Assembly (NCBI RefSeq): GCF_003202155.1
Contig: NZ_QFLI01000007.1
Location: 62,001 to 126,000 of the forward strand
Reading direction: 5' to 3'
DNA: 64,000 bases
Source of the DNA: Marinifilum breve
GTDB lineage: Bacteria > Bacteroidota > Bacteroidia > Bacteroidales > Marinifilaceae
The translations under genes were made by a program, and so were the position numbers. The notes beneath the pieces are model-generated. The model was not told the DNA's origin. It saw nothing but the letters and a program-made list of their open reading frames with translations, and ran no database searches. Each line of letters begins with the position of its first letter. The stretch's first letter is position 1. This document shows positions 28,041 to 35,610 of this stretch, piece by piece.

Positions 28041-28212
28041 TCTTGGCCAAGGCCTTGAATGGATACGATTGTAAACCACCAATTTCACAAATTCCTCAAA
28101 TTAATTTTTACTAATAACGATAAATCGCAAGATTTTAATTTGTGTCATTCGTGTAATCTGTGGTTAAATTTCTTATTTTAGTTTCAAACCATAAATCCTA
28201 ATCACAAAACCC

Positions 28213-28515
28213 ATGTTAGTAAAAAAGCTATCTTCAACAATCGAAATCTCTAAAATTCAGAAAGAACAGATTTATTCGAACTCACAATTCGAAAGTCTAA
28301 TTGTAAGTGTTGAAAAAGGAATGGAAATCCCTCCTCAACCTGCTCCTGCAAATGCTGGTCTTTATCTAATTAAAGGAAAACTTAGCTTTGATATTGAAGG
28401 TACAAATTACAATATTGAAGCAGATGACTTCTTCTCTTTCGAGAAAGGACAAATGCATGGCCTTAAAGCGGAAGAAGATTCAAAGTTCTTAATCTCTCGA
28501 ATTTTACCGGAATAA
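28213..28515 (+). CDS. Small cupin-domain protein
   Basis: The protein has 100 residues and is a single cupin beta-barrel: GMEIPPQPAPANAGLYLIKGKLSFDIEG forms the first half and NIEADDFFSFEKGQMHGLKAEEDSKFLISRI the second, with His at QMHGL in the late metal-ligand position. The GX5HXH motif is incomplete (PQPAPANAG in place of H.H), so metal binding and catalysis are doubtful. Function unknown, possibly ligand-binding. Confidence 0.72.
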   Translation: MLVKKLSSTIEISKIQKEQIYSNSQFESLIVSVEKGMEIPPQPAPANAGLYLIKGKLSFDIEGTNYNIEADDFFSFEKGQMHGLKAEEDSKFLISRILPE

Positions 28516-28691
28516 CAAATACACAAAAAGAGTGTATTTAAATAGATAACATTAATACCAACACCCCTCTGGCTGTAGCCATCTCCCCTTAAAAAGGGGA
28601 GAATTCAAATAGAAGCTATTACCCATCTAATTTTTAGCTTTATTATCTTCTGTAAACCTATCGCAAATAATCTTTTTTAGGCAGGATCAAA

Positions 28692-29063
28692 ATGAAATAT
28701 TCTGAAATAAAGAAATTAAAGCAAAAACTGAGAAACAATTTTACTCCTTCGGAGCAAACACTATGGAGATATATAAGAAGAAGGCAAGTGATAGGTCGTA
28801 AATTCTTAAGACAGCATGCCATAATTTATGATTCTAATGAATCTGAACACTTCTTTTTTATTCCAGATTTTTATTGCCATGAAGAAAAGTTAGCAATTGA
28901 ACTTGATGGTAAAATACATGAGTTTACTAAAGCTAAAGACGCTAAAAAAGATGAAATCCTAAAAAGTAAAGGAATACGAGTTCTTCGAATTAAAAATGAA
29001 GAATTAAAGAATATCGAACATGTTTTAGATAAAATCAAATCATGCTTCAACAATGAAGATTAA
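28692..29063 (+). CDS. DUF559 / Vsr-like endonuclease domain protein
   Basis: The protein has 123 residues. It starts with the DUF559 N-terminal motif NFTPSEQTLWRYIRRRQVIGRKFLRQH and continues IPDFYCHEEKLAIELDGKIHE, where Asp, Glu-Leu-Asp and the Lys after it fit the PD-(D/E)XK/Vsr active-site layout. It ends with ILKSKGIRVLRIKNEEL. DUF559 proteins are compact, probably DNA-cleaving, and are frequent in accessory and repeat-rich regions. Flanked on both sides by dispersed palindromic repeats. No partner gene is adjacent. Confidence 0.85.
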   Translation: MKYSEIKKLKQKLRNNFTPSEQTLWRYIRRRQVIGRKFLRQHAIIYDSNESEHFFFIPDFYCHEEKLAIELDGKIHEFTKAKDAKKDEILKSKGIRVLRIKNEELKNIEHVLDKIKSCFNNED

Positions 29064-29423
29064 AACAACACAAAACGTCTATTAAAAAGTTAATCATCAA
29101 TTCATAACAACAACATAAGATCAATATTAATTTTTCCCTTAAAAGGGAAAATGCCGACAGGCAAAAGGGTGAAATAATTCCATTCGTAACAAATCCCACT
29201 TTTCCTGTTCTGATAGCCTCCAAAGGTTCTAAAGACAATATTGTAGCATTCATACTGTTTCCACAACTGCTATATATTAATGGTAAATGCAAAACAATGC
29301 CTTGGATCTGCTCTTTAAGCTTTGAATTTTACCCTTCCTACTTTTCATCATTCAAGACTTAAAAAAAAGCTTGACCAGTAAACTGATCAAGCCTTATTTT
29401 GAATTGATGTAATGAACTACCTG
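29064..29423. other. Non-coding stretch with palindromic repeat
   Basis: This 360-bp region holds a near-perfect palindrome TTTTCCCTT (29132-29140) / AAGGGAAAA (29143-29151). It is followed by GCCGACAGGCAAAAGGG, related to pieces near 54600 and 57520, and ends in the terminator at 29369-29392. No credible gene is visible. Confidence 0.6.
29369..29392 (-). terminator. Intrinsic terminator
   Basis: GCTTGACCAGT (29369-29379) pairs with ACTGATCAAGC (29382-29392) with one mismatch. Read on the minus strand it is followed by a T8 run. It ends the outer-membrane transporter gene. Confidence 0.8.
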
Positions 29424-30194
29424 TTAAGGCATTCTTATTGATAATCCTAAACTAATAAAAAAATCCGGGGAAACCTTACTTAAGCCTATTCCTGTCGAAA
29501 AATCCAATTGTAAATTCTCCGTAACTGCATAAGTAAGTCCTCCATCCCATCTATGATCATTCTTTCCTTCACCTGGTAAAAAGCCATACAATTCTGCATA
29601 TGCCCCAATTTGATCTGATAAAGTCAATCCGATAACAGCAGCATACATCCAAACCGCATAATCTTGTCCTTCCATTCCACTCCAGGATACGCCAAGATTA
29701 GCTCCTAAAGCCATGGCATCATTTATACTATAATCTGCATTCAATCGAATATCTGCCCCCAGGTTTTCATTCTCAAATGCCGAAGCTCCTGATTTGGGAA
29801 CAAAAAAAGTAGAAAGAAGTGCCAATTGAGGATGATTGCCCTTACTCTCTTCAAGTAATAAGAATTTTGCACCCAATGTTAATGGACCAAAGCCTGTTTC
29901 ATCAATATCCAGACCATCCGTTGAATAATAAAATCCTAAATATTGAATCCCTAGTCTTAATTCAATATTTTCAACCAATCCATATCTTAACAAAGTACTG
30001 TTAAAAGTGACAAAATCAATATCAGAACTCACTTTTTGATAAACAAATCCCGATTCTATCTGAAATCCTCTTATAGGTATAATACTCGCAGACTCTGCCT
30101 GGCTTGGCCTATCCGTTACCATTGGATCTTTTTCCTGGGCATTTAACATCCCATTCAACATTACGAATAACGTCAATATAATAATCGTTCTCAT
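29424..30194 (-). CDS. Outer-membrane beta-barrel transporter (phenol meta-pathway type)
   Basis: I chose MRTIIILTLF (30194) as start because a standard signal peptide follows directly and cleaves after MLNA. The longer frame from 30251 adds a poor N-terminus and would overlap the neighbouring gene. The 256-residue protein shows alternating barrel strands and the family hallmark VTDRPSQAESASIIPIRGFQIESGF. That hallmark matches the 'putative MetA-pathway of phenol degradation' outer-membrane family, which is widespread in Bacteroidota without phenol degradation. Substrate unknown. It lies just downstream of the DUF2007 gene on the same strand. Confidence 0.75.
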   Translation of the reverse strand: MRTIIILTLFVMLNGMLNAQEKDPMVTDRPSQAESASIIPIRGFQIESGFVYQKVSSDIDFVTFNSTLLRYGLVENIELRLGIQYLGFYYSTDGLDIDETGFGPLTLGAKFLLLEESKGNHPQLALLSTFFVPKSGASAFENENLGADIRLNADYSINDAMALGANLGVSWSGMEGQDYAVWMYAAVIGLTLSDQIGAYAELYGFLPGEGKNDHRWDGGLTYAVTENLQLDFSTGIGLSKVSPDFFISLGLSIRMP

Positions 30195-30223
30195 TTCAAT
30201 AGATTTACAGTTTATGAATATCC

Positions 30224-30451
30224 CTATTGTTCCTGAAAACTTGCGATGCAATTCCGAGCTTGTGCTTCATGCTCTTCATCCACAAAAAGATCAACATTAT
30301 CAGGTGTTCCACCCATTCCTACCAATGTACCGGAACTAAATTCATCTTTCCACAAAGAAGGAATCCCTACTTCCTCCAACCTCTCTTTGTAATATTTTAC
30401 ATCTACTAATGATCCGGTAAATACGCAAATTAAATTATTTCCATCAGTCAT
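30224..30451 (-). CDS. DUF2007 domain signal-transducing protein
   Basis: The protein has 75 residues. ICVFTGSLVDVKYYKERLEEVGIPSLWKDE and DNVDLFVDEEHEAQARNCIASF match the beta-alpha-beta DUF2007 domain (V.L.V...D...A..L). Function is not established, though a role as a protein-binding or signalling adaptor has been proposed. Its stop lies about 30 bp ahead of the preferred start of the outer-membrane protein gene, so co-transcription is possible. Confidence 0.75.
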   Translation of the reverse strand: MTDGNNLICVFTGSLVDVKYYKERLEEVGIPSLWKDEFSSGTLVGMGGTPDNVDLFVDEEHEAQARNCIASFQEQ

Positions 30452-30621
30452 AAGCTAAGGTTTTATGGTTATGTTTCTTTCTAAGATAGAGAAATTCCCC
30501 AAATCTTCCTATTTTATTTATCCTCATTTCACTTTAAATGAATGGATGAACATTGACAGAAATACCATTTTTAGAAAAAAATGCAGAATAGGACATTTGT
30601 CCGTGTTTCTGTGTATTTTCA

Positions 30622-30909
30622 ATGGTAGATTCACTCGAATCGGCAAAAATTTCCAATCACTTAGCTTCAAAAGAAGATCTCAACTTGCTTTATGTCTCAG
30701 TTATCCCGTGGCGCAGTTTTACCAGCTTAAAGCATCCGCGCAATGGCAATAAACAAGATTCTATTCCAAGAATCGTATTTGGCAAGGTCTTCCAACAAGA
30801 TGATAAGTGGTTAATGCCAGTTACAATCGATGCCCATCATTCTTTTGTAGATGGTTTTCATGCTAGCAATTTCTACAATCGATTCGAAGAATTAGTGCAA
30901 GAAGAATAA
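30622..30909 (+). pseudogene. Chloramphenicol acetyltransferase fragment (C-terminal half)
   Basis: The fragment encodes about 95 residues that match the C-terminal half of CAT enzymes: LLYVSVIPWRSFTSLKH, then PRIVFGKVFQ, and the active-site loop DAHHSFVDGFHASNFYNRF, in which the second His is catalytic and the Asp-Gly is conserved. Complete CATs have about 210-220 residues. The upstream sequence has an in-frame stop within 45 bp of the ATG, and the neighbouring frame shows no convincing CAT N-terminus. Most likely a decayed remnant that does not confer resistance. A short independent protein is less likely. Confidence 0.6.
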
Positions 30910-31141
30910 TCTATCTTTGAATAATTTTAGCTTCTACTTCTCTTCGTAAAATAATAGAATTATGTTGTTGATTTTACACTCAAAAGTGTTATTCATCTAT
31001 AAAATACAAACGATGCTCATTAATAATTTAACATTCAGCTCTTAAAAGCACAAACTGTTCAAATTCTCAAAGAATTTTTTATTAATATTTCATTTCATCA
31101 ATCAGAAAAACTATTTTAGGGGGTGAATCAACAACGCCAAA

Positions 31142-31516
31142 ATGAGCAAACTCAAAAATAAAACAATCCTGGTTGTAGAGGATGAAGAATTTAACCGCAT
31201 CTACTTCGAAGAATTGCTGCATCAAATTAATTGTAAGGTGATCGTTGCAAGCAATGGTGTGGAGGCAATTGAACTGTGCCAAAAGAATGCAAAAATTGAC
31301 TTGGTATTAATGGATATCAAAATGCCATTAATGAATGGTTACGAAGCAACTAAAGAAATCAAAAAATTAAGACCAGATCTTCCAATTATTGCTCAAACTG
31401 CATTTGCTTTGTTGGGTGATAAAAAGAAATCATTAGACAATGGTTGCGATGACTACGTTGCTAAACCAGTGAAAAAAGATGTACTCATTAAATTGATTAA
31501 CAAACATCTTCAGTAA
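31142..31516 (+). CDS. Stand-alone CheY-like response regulator
   Basis: The 124-residue protein is a single receiver domain: acidic pair Glu13/Asp14 (VVEDEEFNR), phospho-acceptor Asp58 (LVLMDIKMP), Thr86 (IIAQTAFA) and Lys108 (DYVAKPV). No output domain is attached. No kinase is adjacent, and the nearest kinases in the window are at 4.5 and 58 kb, so its partner is unknown. It may work as a phosphorelay intermediate or bind another protein directly. The A+T-rich 230 bp upstream holds no obvious motif. Confidence 0.92.
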   Translation: MSKLKNKTILVVEDEEFNRIYFEELLHQINCKVIVASNGVEAIELCQKNAKIDLVLMDIKMPLMNGYEATKEIKKLRPDLPIIAQTAFALLGDKKKSLDNGCDDYVAKPVKKDVLIKLINKHLQ

Positions 31517-31626
31517 AAAATCAAAATCTACAACTATTTAAGATTTTATAACATTCTTACTCTTGTAATTCAGACAAAAAAGTATTTTATTTATTTACTG
31601 TCTGAATTTTAAGAGGAAAGAGTGAT

Positions 31627-32496
31627 ATGAGAAGAAAGATTAAAAACGTATTTATAGTTTTAAGCATTGTAATTGTGATTATTGCATGTGCTGCAATTTT
31701 CCTTCTCCAAAAAATGCGATCTACCTTTAATGATCAAAAAGTAATTGACGAATTACTGACTCACAATGTTGTTCCAAAAACAGAATTTGTAAGTTTTGGG
31801 AATTACTCCATCCACACCAAATATATTGGTGACTTATCGCTTCCAAAAGTATTATTTATTCACGGCTCACCTGGATATTGGTTTGATTTTAAAAAAGTAT
31901 TTACTGATATCGAACTGCGTAAGAAATTCTGTCTAATCTCTTTCGATCGACCGGGATATGGCAAAACAAGTGTTCCTGCCATGGGAAGTTTGTCAAACCA
32001 AGCAAGAGTTGCCGAAAAAATTCTGAAGCATTACGCTCAAAAGAATGAAAAGATAATTGTGTTGGGCCATTCGTTTGGAGGTGCAGTATTAGAACAGCTG
32101 CTAATTGACAATCCAGATCAAATAAAACATGCCATCTACGTGGCTCCATGTCTTTCTCCTGAATTTCAAGAAGCCAAATGGTACAATATTTTGGCTGCGG
32201 GAGGAATCCCACAAAGAATTTTACCTCATGAATTAAAAAATAGCAACAAAGAAATGATGGATTTATCAGAATGCCTGCTCAAAAATGAATCTCACATTTC
32301 TGCAATTGATATTCCAACTACTTATATACAGGGAAAGAAAGACATTCTGGTTCCCTTTAAAACTTTAGATTATTATCAGAAATATCATAGCAATATCAAT
32401 TCCATTTTATTGGACGATTTGGATCACTTCGTACCATGGTCACGCCCCGATCTAATTATTGAAACCATTAAAAATGTGAATCGGAAAACAGATTAG
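31627..32496 (+). CDS. Alpha/beta hydrolase, membrane-anchored
   Basis: The 289-residue protein has an N-terminal transmembrane helix or signal anchor (IKNVFIVLSIVIVIIACAAIFLL). The alpha/beta-hydrolase core shows the oxyanion motif LFIHGSPGYW, the DRPGYGKTS strand-turn, the nucleophile elbow VLGHSFGGAV (Ser near 145), and late acid and histidine in GKKDILVPF and DDLDHFVPW. Substrate not predictable. It lies 18 bp upstream of msrB and is likely co-transcribed. Confidence 0.88.
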   Translation: MRRKIKNVFIVLSIVIVIIACAAIFLLQKMRSTFNDQKVIDELLTHNVVPKTEFVSFGNYSIHTKYIGDLSLPKVLFIHGSPGYWFDFKKVFTDIELRKKFCLISFDRPGYGKTSVPAMGSLSNQARVAEKILKHYAQKNEKIIVLGHSFGGAVLEQLLIDNPDQIKHAIYVAPCLSPEFQEAKWYNILAAGGIPQRILPHELKNSNKEMMDLSECLLKNESHISAIDIPTTYIQGKKDILVPFKTLDYYQKYHSNINSILLDDLDHFVPWSRPDLIIETIKNVNRKTD

Positions 32497-32514
32497 TAAT
32501 CAAATTGAGAAGAT

Positions 32515-32970
32515 ATGAAACAAGCAATAATATTATTTGGTATATTCATTTTTACCGCATATAACGTAAACGCACAAAAAGCAATGACAAAAGACAAATA
32601 CAACACCCTAACCGAAGCAGAGAAAAGGGTGATCATCCATAAAGGAACGGAATATCCTGGCACTGGGAAATATTTAAAGAATAAAGCAGAAGGTGTATAT
32701 ACTTGTAAGCAATGTAACGCAGCATTATACAATTCATCGGATAAGTTTGAATCACACTGTGGCTGGCCAAGTTTCGACGATGAAATTGAAGGTGCAGTAA
32801 AAAGAATTCCTGATATCGATGGTAGGAGAACTGAAATTGTTTGCGCCAATTGCGATGGTCATTTGGGACATGTATTTCTTAACGAAGGATTTACAGAAAA
32901 GAATACACGCCATTGTGTGAATAGCATCTCTTTGAATTTCATCCCAAAAGAAGAATTAAAAGAGAAATAA
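32515..32970 (+). CDS. msrB: Peptide-methionine (R)-S-oxide reductase MsrB, exported
   Basis: The 151-residue protein has a signal peptide ([17 protein letters not shown]), pointing to a periplasmic repair enzyme. The MsrB domain has zinc ligands Cys64/Cys67 (CKQC) and Cys110/Cys113 (CANC), SHCGWPSF with Cys82, and the catalytic Cys134 in [10 protein letters not shown] with the preceding GHLGHVF motif. It reduces methionine-R-sulfoxide in proteins, and Cys82 may act as the resolving residue. It follows the hydrolase closely and ends in a UUCG terminator. Confidence 0.96.
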   Translation: MKQAIILFGIFIFTAYNVNAQKAMTKDKYNTLTEAEKRVIIHKGTEYPGTGKYLKNKAEGVYTCKQCNAALYNSSDKFESHCGWPSFDDEIEGAVKRIPDIDGRRTEIVCANCDGHLGHVFLNEGFTEKNTRHCVNSISLNFIPKEELKEK

Positions 32971-32993
32971 AAAATACGTAGCAATTATAACGT

Positions 32994-33023
32994 AAGAGTT
33001 TTCTTCGGAAAACTCTTTTTTTG
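32994..33023 (+). terminator. UUCG-tetraloop intrinsic terminator of msrB
   Basis: A 10-bp perfect stem AAGAGTTTTC (32994-33003) / GAAAACTCTT (33008-33017) is closed by a TTCG loop, the c(UUCG)g tetraloop, and followed by a T-run. Confidence 0.92.
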
Positions 33024-33218
33024 TATCTGATTATTGTCAAAAAAACATATCTTCGCGAAATGAAATAATATTTCACATTCTTATTTGTTTTCTGTGAAAT
33101 TCTTAACTTTTAATTGTAGGTATTCCAACATATTTTCCATTTTCAGTCTAACTTGATAATAAAAATATTGTAAGTTTACCATTAACATTTTACTATTAAC
33201 CAATTAAACTCTATTGCG

Positions 33219-33833
33219 ATGAATCTAAATTTTCTTGAGATCGTTTCCGCCTCTATGGTACTTTTTGCAGTTATCGATATTATCGGATCTATCCCAATTA
33301 TATTAGATTTAAAGAAAAAAGGTGGAAGAATTGAAGCTTTAAAAGCAACCTTGGTAGCCTTAATCGTCTTGATCATTTTCACATTTCTTGGAGAAAAACT
33401 TCTGGGAATATTCGGAGTTGACATTTCAAGTTTCGCCATTGCTGGTTCCATTATTCTATTTATTATGGGAGCTGAGATGGTAATGGGAATTGAAATTATT
33501 AAATACGATGGTCCAAGTGGTGTTTCAATCGTTCCTATTGCTTTTCCTTTGGTTGCAGGTGCAGGATCCTTTACAACGGTTTTGGCATTGCGCGCTGAGT
33601 ATGCTGTGGAAAACATTGTGGCAGCCATTATTCTAAATCTGGCTTTTGTTTACATGGTATTAAAATCAACCAATCTTGTAGAAAGAGTACTTGGTGATGG
33701 TGGAATTCATATTCTTCGCAAAGTATTTGGAATTATTCTTTTAGCAATTTCTGTCAAATTATTTATGACGAACATAGCCATTCAAATTCATACTTTATTT
33801 CCATTTCTAAAAGAAGCTATACAACATCCATAA
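33219..33833 (+). CDS. MarC/UPF0056 family membrane protein
   Basis: The 204-residue protein has six predicted helices and MarC-family motifs: FAVIDIIGSIPIILDLKKKGG, FGVDISSFAIAGSIILFIMGAEM and PIAFPLVAGAGSFTTVLAL (the conserved P.A.PL.AGPG.I region). MarC proteins are integral inner-membrane proteins. The old multiple-antibiotic-resistance link was not confirmed, and some members transport neutral amino acids. The gene is followed 67 bp later by a permease gene on the same strand that has its own promoter box. Confidence 0.9.
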   Translation: MNLNFLEIVSASMVLFAVIDIIGSIPIILDLKKKGGRIEALKATLVALIVLIIFTFLGEKLLGIFGVDISSFAIAGSIILFIMGAEMVMGIEIIKYDGPSGVSIVPIAFPLVAGAGSFTTVLALRAEYAVENIVAAIILNLAFVYMVLKSTNLVERVLGDGGIHILRKVFGIILLAISVKLFMTNIAIQIHTLFPFLKEAIQHP

Positions 33834-33860
33834 GCAAGTGTAATTATGCAGCGCTTCTAC

Positions 33861-33868
33861 TAACTTTG
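33861..33868 (+). promoter_or_regulatory. TAnnTTTG promoter -7 box for the TSUP permease
   Basis: TAACTTTG fits the Bacteroidota -7 consensus and lies 32 bp before the ATG at 33901, a spacing expected for a short leader. Confidence 0.55.
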
Positions 33869-33900
33869 CAAGTGATAATGACTGAACAACTTGCGAAACA

Positions 33901-34647
33901 ATGCATGATATAACACTTATTCAAATTGTACTTTGCAGCATTGTAATTCTATCAGCGGCATTCATTAAAGGAATGACTGGTTTTGGATTTGCACTGCTTG
34001 CTGTTCCTTTTCTTTCATTGCTATTTCCTATGCAAGTTTTGGTTCCAGCAATGAGTTTGTTCAATCTGATAACAAGTCTTGTCATTCTATTTAAACTACA
34101 AGAAAGGATAAAGGCAAAGTTGTTTATTCCAATGTTTGTAGCAAGTTTGGGAGGAATTCCACTGGGAGTTTATGCCCTAGAATTTATAAGCAGCGAAAAC
34201 TTACGCTTGATTACTGGAATTTTGGTCATCATTTTCTCCATTAGAATGTTGGGCAAAGTACAATTGGCCAAACGCTTTCGCAGATATCCAATTGTTTTCG
34301 CTGGCTTTGTAAGTGGAGTTCTTAGTTCATGTATTTCGGTTGGTGGTCCTCCATTGGTAATTGCCATGAATCGGAAAGGATACTCCAAAGATCACTTCCG
34401 TGGTGTTTTTGCTTGGTTCAGCACATTCTCTTCTTTCTTTACCACTGCCGCTTTTGTGATGAAAGGAATGATTGAAACAGAATCGGTAAATCTGGCTTTG
34501 TTTTGCTTACCGATTCTATTCTTTGGTTCTCATTTGGGTTCAAAATTCTCAGGCAAGGTAGAACCTGAAAAATTTAGAAAAGTGGTAATTGGAATCAATA
34601 TCATTACAGGAGTATTTATTGTTGTTTCGACACTCATTCACCATTAA
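33901..34647 (+). CDS. TauE/SafE (TSUP) family permease
   Basis: The 248-residue protein has eight predicted helices. The two TSUP signatures are seen: FIKGMTGFGFALLAVPFLSL in the N-half and GFVSGVLSSCISVGGPPLVIAMNRKG in the C-half. TSUP carriers export sulfite, sulfonates or other small organic anions. Substrate cannot be assigned. It is convergent with the endonuclease IV gene, their stops being 18 bp apart, with no obvious terminator between them. Confidence 0.9.
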   Translation: MHDITLIQIVLCSIVILSAAFIKGMTGFGFALLAVPFLSLLFPMQVLVPAMSLFNLITSLVILFKLQERIKAKLFIPMFVASLGGIPLGVYALEFISSENLRLITGILVIIFSIRMLGKVQLAKRFRRYPIVFAGFVSGVLSSCISVGGPPLVIAMNRKGYSKDHFRGVFAWFSTFSSFFTTAAFVMKGMIETESVNLALFCLPILFFGSHLGSKFSGKVEPEKFRKVVIGINIITGVFIVVSTLIHH

Positions 34648-34665
34648 CAACCCAAAACGGAAAAG

Positions 34666-35508
34666 CTATTTTACTAGAGAGTAAAGCAAGCTGATTTCCT
34701 CTGCCCAATTATCCGAATTTGGTGTTTCCAGAACCATTGGAATTCCATCAAATCGGCTATCATTCATTAAGTATTTAAAAGCATCCAAACCGATAAAACC
34801 TTTTCCAATTACTTCGTGACGATCTACTCGAGTTGACAATTCCTTTTTAGAATCATTCAAATGCATCCCCTTTAAGTAGTTAAAGCCTATGATTCTCTCA
34901 AAATCATCAAATACTTTCTGAAAGTCTTCTGCCGAAGAAATATCATAACCTGCAGTAAAAGCATGACATGTATCAATGCATACGCCTACCCTTTCTTTAT
35001 CTTCCACTTGATGGATGATTTCTGCAATTTGCTCGAAGGTAAATCCCAAATTACTTCCCTGTCCAGCAGTGTTTTCGATTACAGCACAAACACCATTCGT
35101 TTCGTTCAAACTAATATTTATCGATTCTGCAATGGTAGCCAAACACTCAGCAACCGATACTTTCTTTAAATGACTTCCAGGATGAAAGTTCAGGCGATTC
35201 AATCCCAATTGCTCACATCTTTGCATCTCATCCAAAAAGGCAGCTCGTGATTTTTCCAATGCCAGAGGATCAGGATGCCCCAAATTGATCAGATAACTAT
35301 CATGTGGAAGAATCTGCTCTGGACCATAAGCATATTTTTCACAGTTTGCTTTAAATTCCTGAATATTCTTCTCTGTGAATGGTTTCGCACTCCACTGTCT
35401 TTGATTCTTTGTGAACAAAGCAAATGCCTTAGCTCCTATTTTATTTGCATTTATGGGTGCATTTTCAACACCTCCTGCTGTACTAACGTGTGCTCCTATA
35501 TATTTCAT
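34666..35508 (-). CDS. nfo: Deoxyribonuclease IV (AP endonuclease)
   Basis: With start at 35508 ([13 protein letters not shown], the same N-terminus as E. coli Nfo) the protein has 280 residues, normal for the family. The TIM barrel keeps the three-zinc ligand set: [55 protein letters not shown] and the late glutamate of VLETPNSD. It cleaves 5' to abasic sites and other base damage in base-excision repair. The longer frame from 35526 adds six residues without family support. Monocistronic, convergent with the TSUP gene. Confidence 0.96.
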   Translation of the reverse strand: MKYIGAHVSTAGGVENAPINANKIGAKAFALFTKNQRQWSAKPFTEKNIQEFKANCEKYAYGPEQILPHDSYLINLGHPDPLALEKSRAAFLDEMQRCEQLGLNRLNFHPGSHLKKVSVAECLATIAESINISLNETNGVCAVIENTAGQGSNLGFTFEQIAEIIHQVEDKERVGVCIDTCHAFTAGYDISSAEDFQKVFDDFERIIGFNYLKGMHLNDSKKELSTRVDRHEVIGKGFIGLDAFKYLMNDSRFDGIPMVLETPNSDNWAEEISLLYSLVK

Positions 35509-35563
35509 ATCTTTCCCTTTCATCATATTTTTTTTTAATCACCACAAAATAGCATAAAACAAA

Positions 35564-35591
35564 AAACTCACGAAAATTAATCCGTGAGTTT
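35564..35591 (-). terminator. Intrinsic terminator of the outer-membrane receptor gene
   Basis: AAACTCACG (35564-35572) pairs with CGTGAGTTT (35583-35591). On the minus strand a T-run follows, 20 bp past the receptor stop. Confidence 0.82.
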
Positions 35592-35610
35592 CTTTTTATA
35601 TCAGTTTGTT

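Noticed and set aside
30465-30752. Plus-strand frame MVMFLSKIEK... before the CAT fragment
   Set aside because: It is in a different frame from the CAT match and shows no CAT N-terminal motif.
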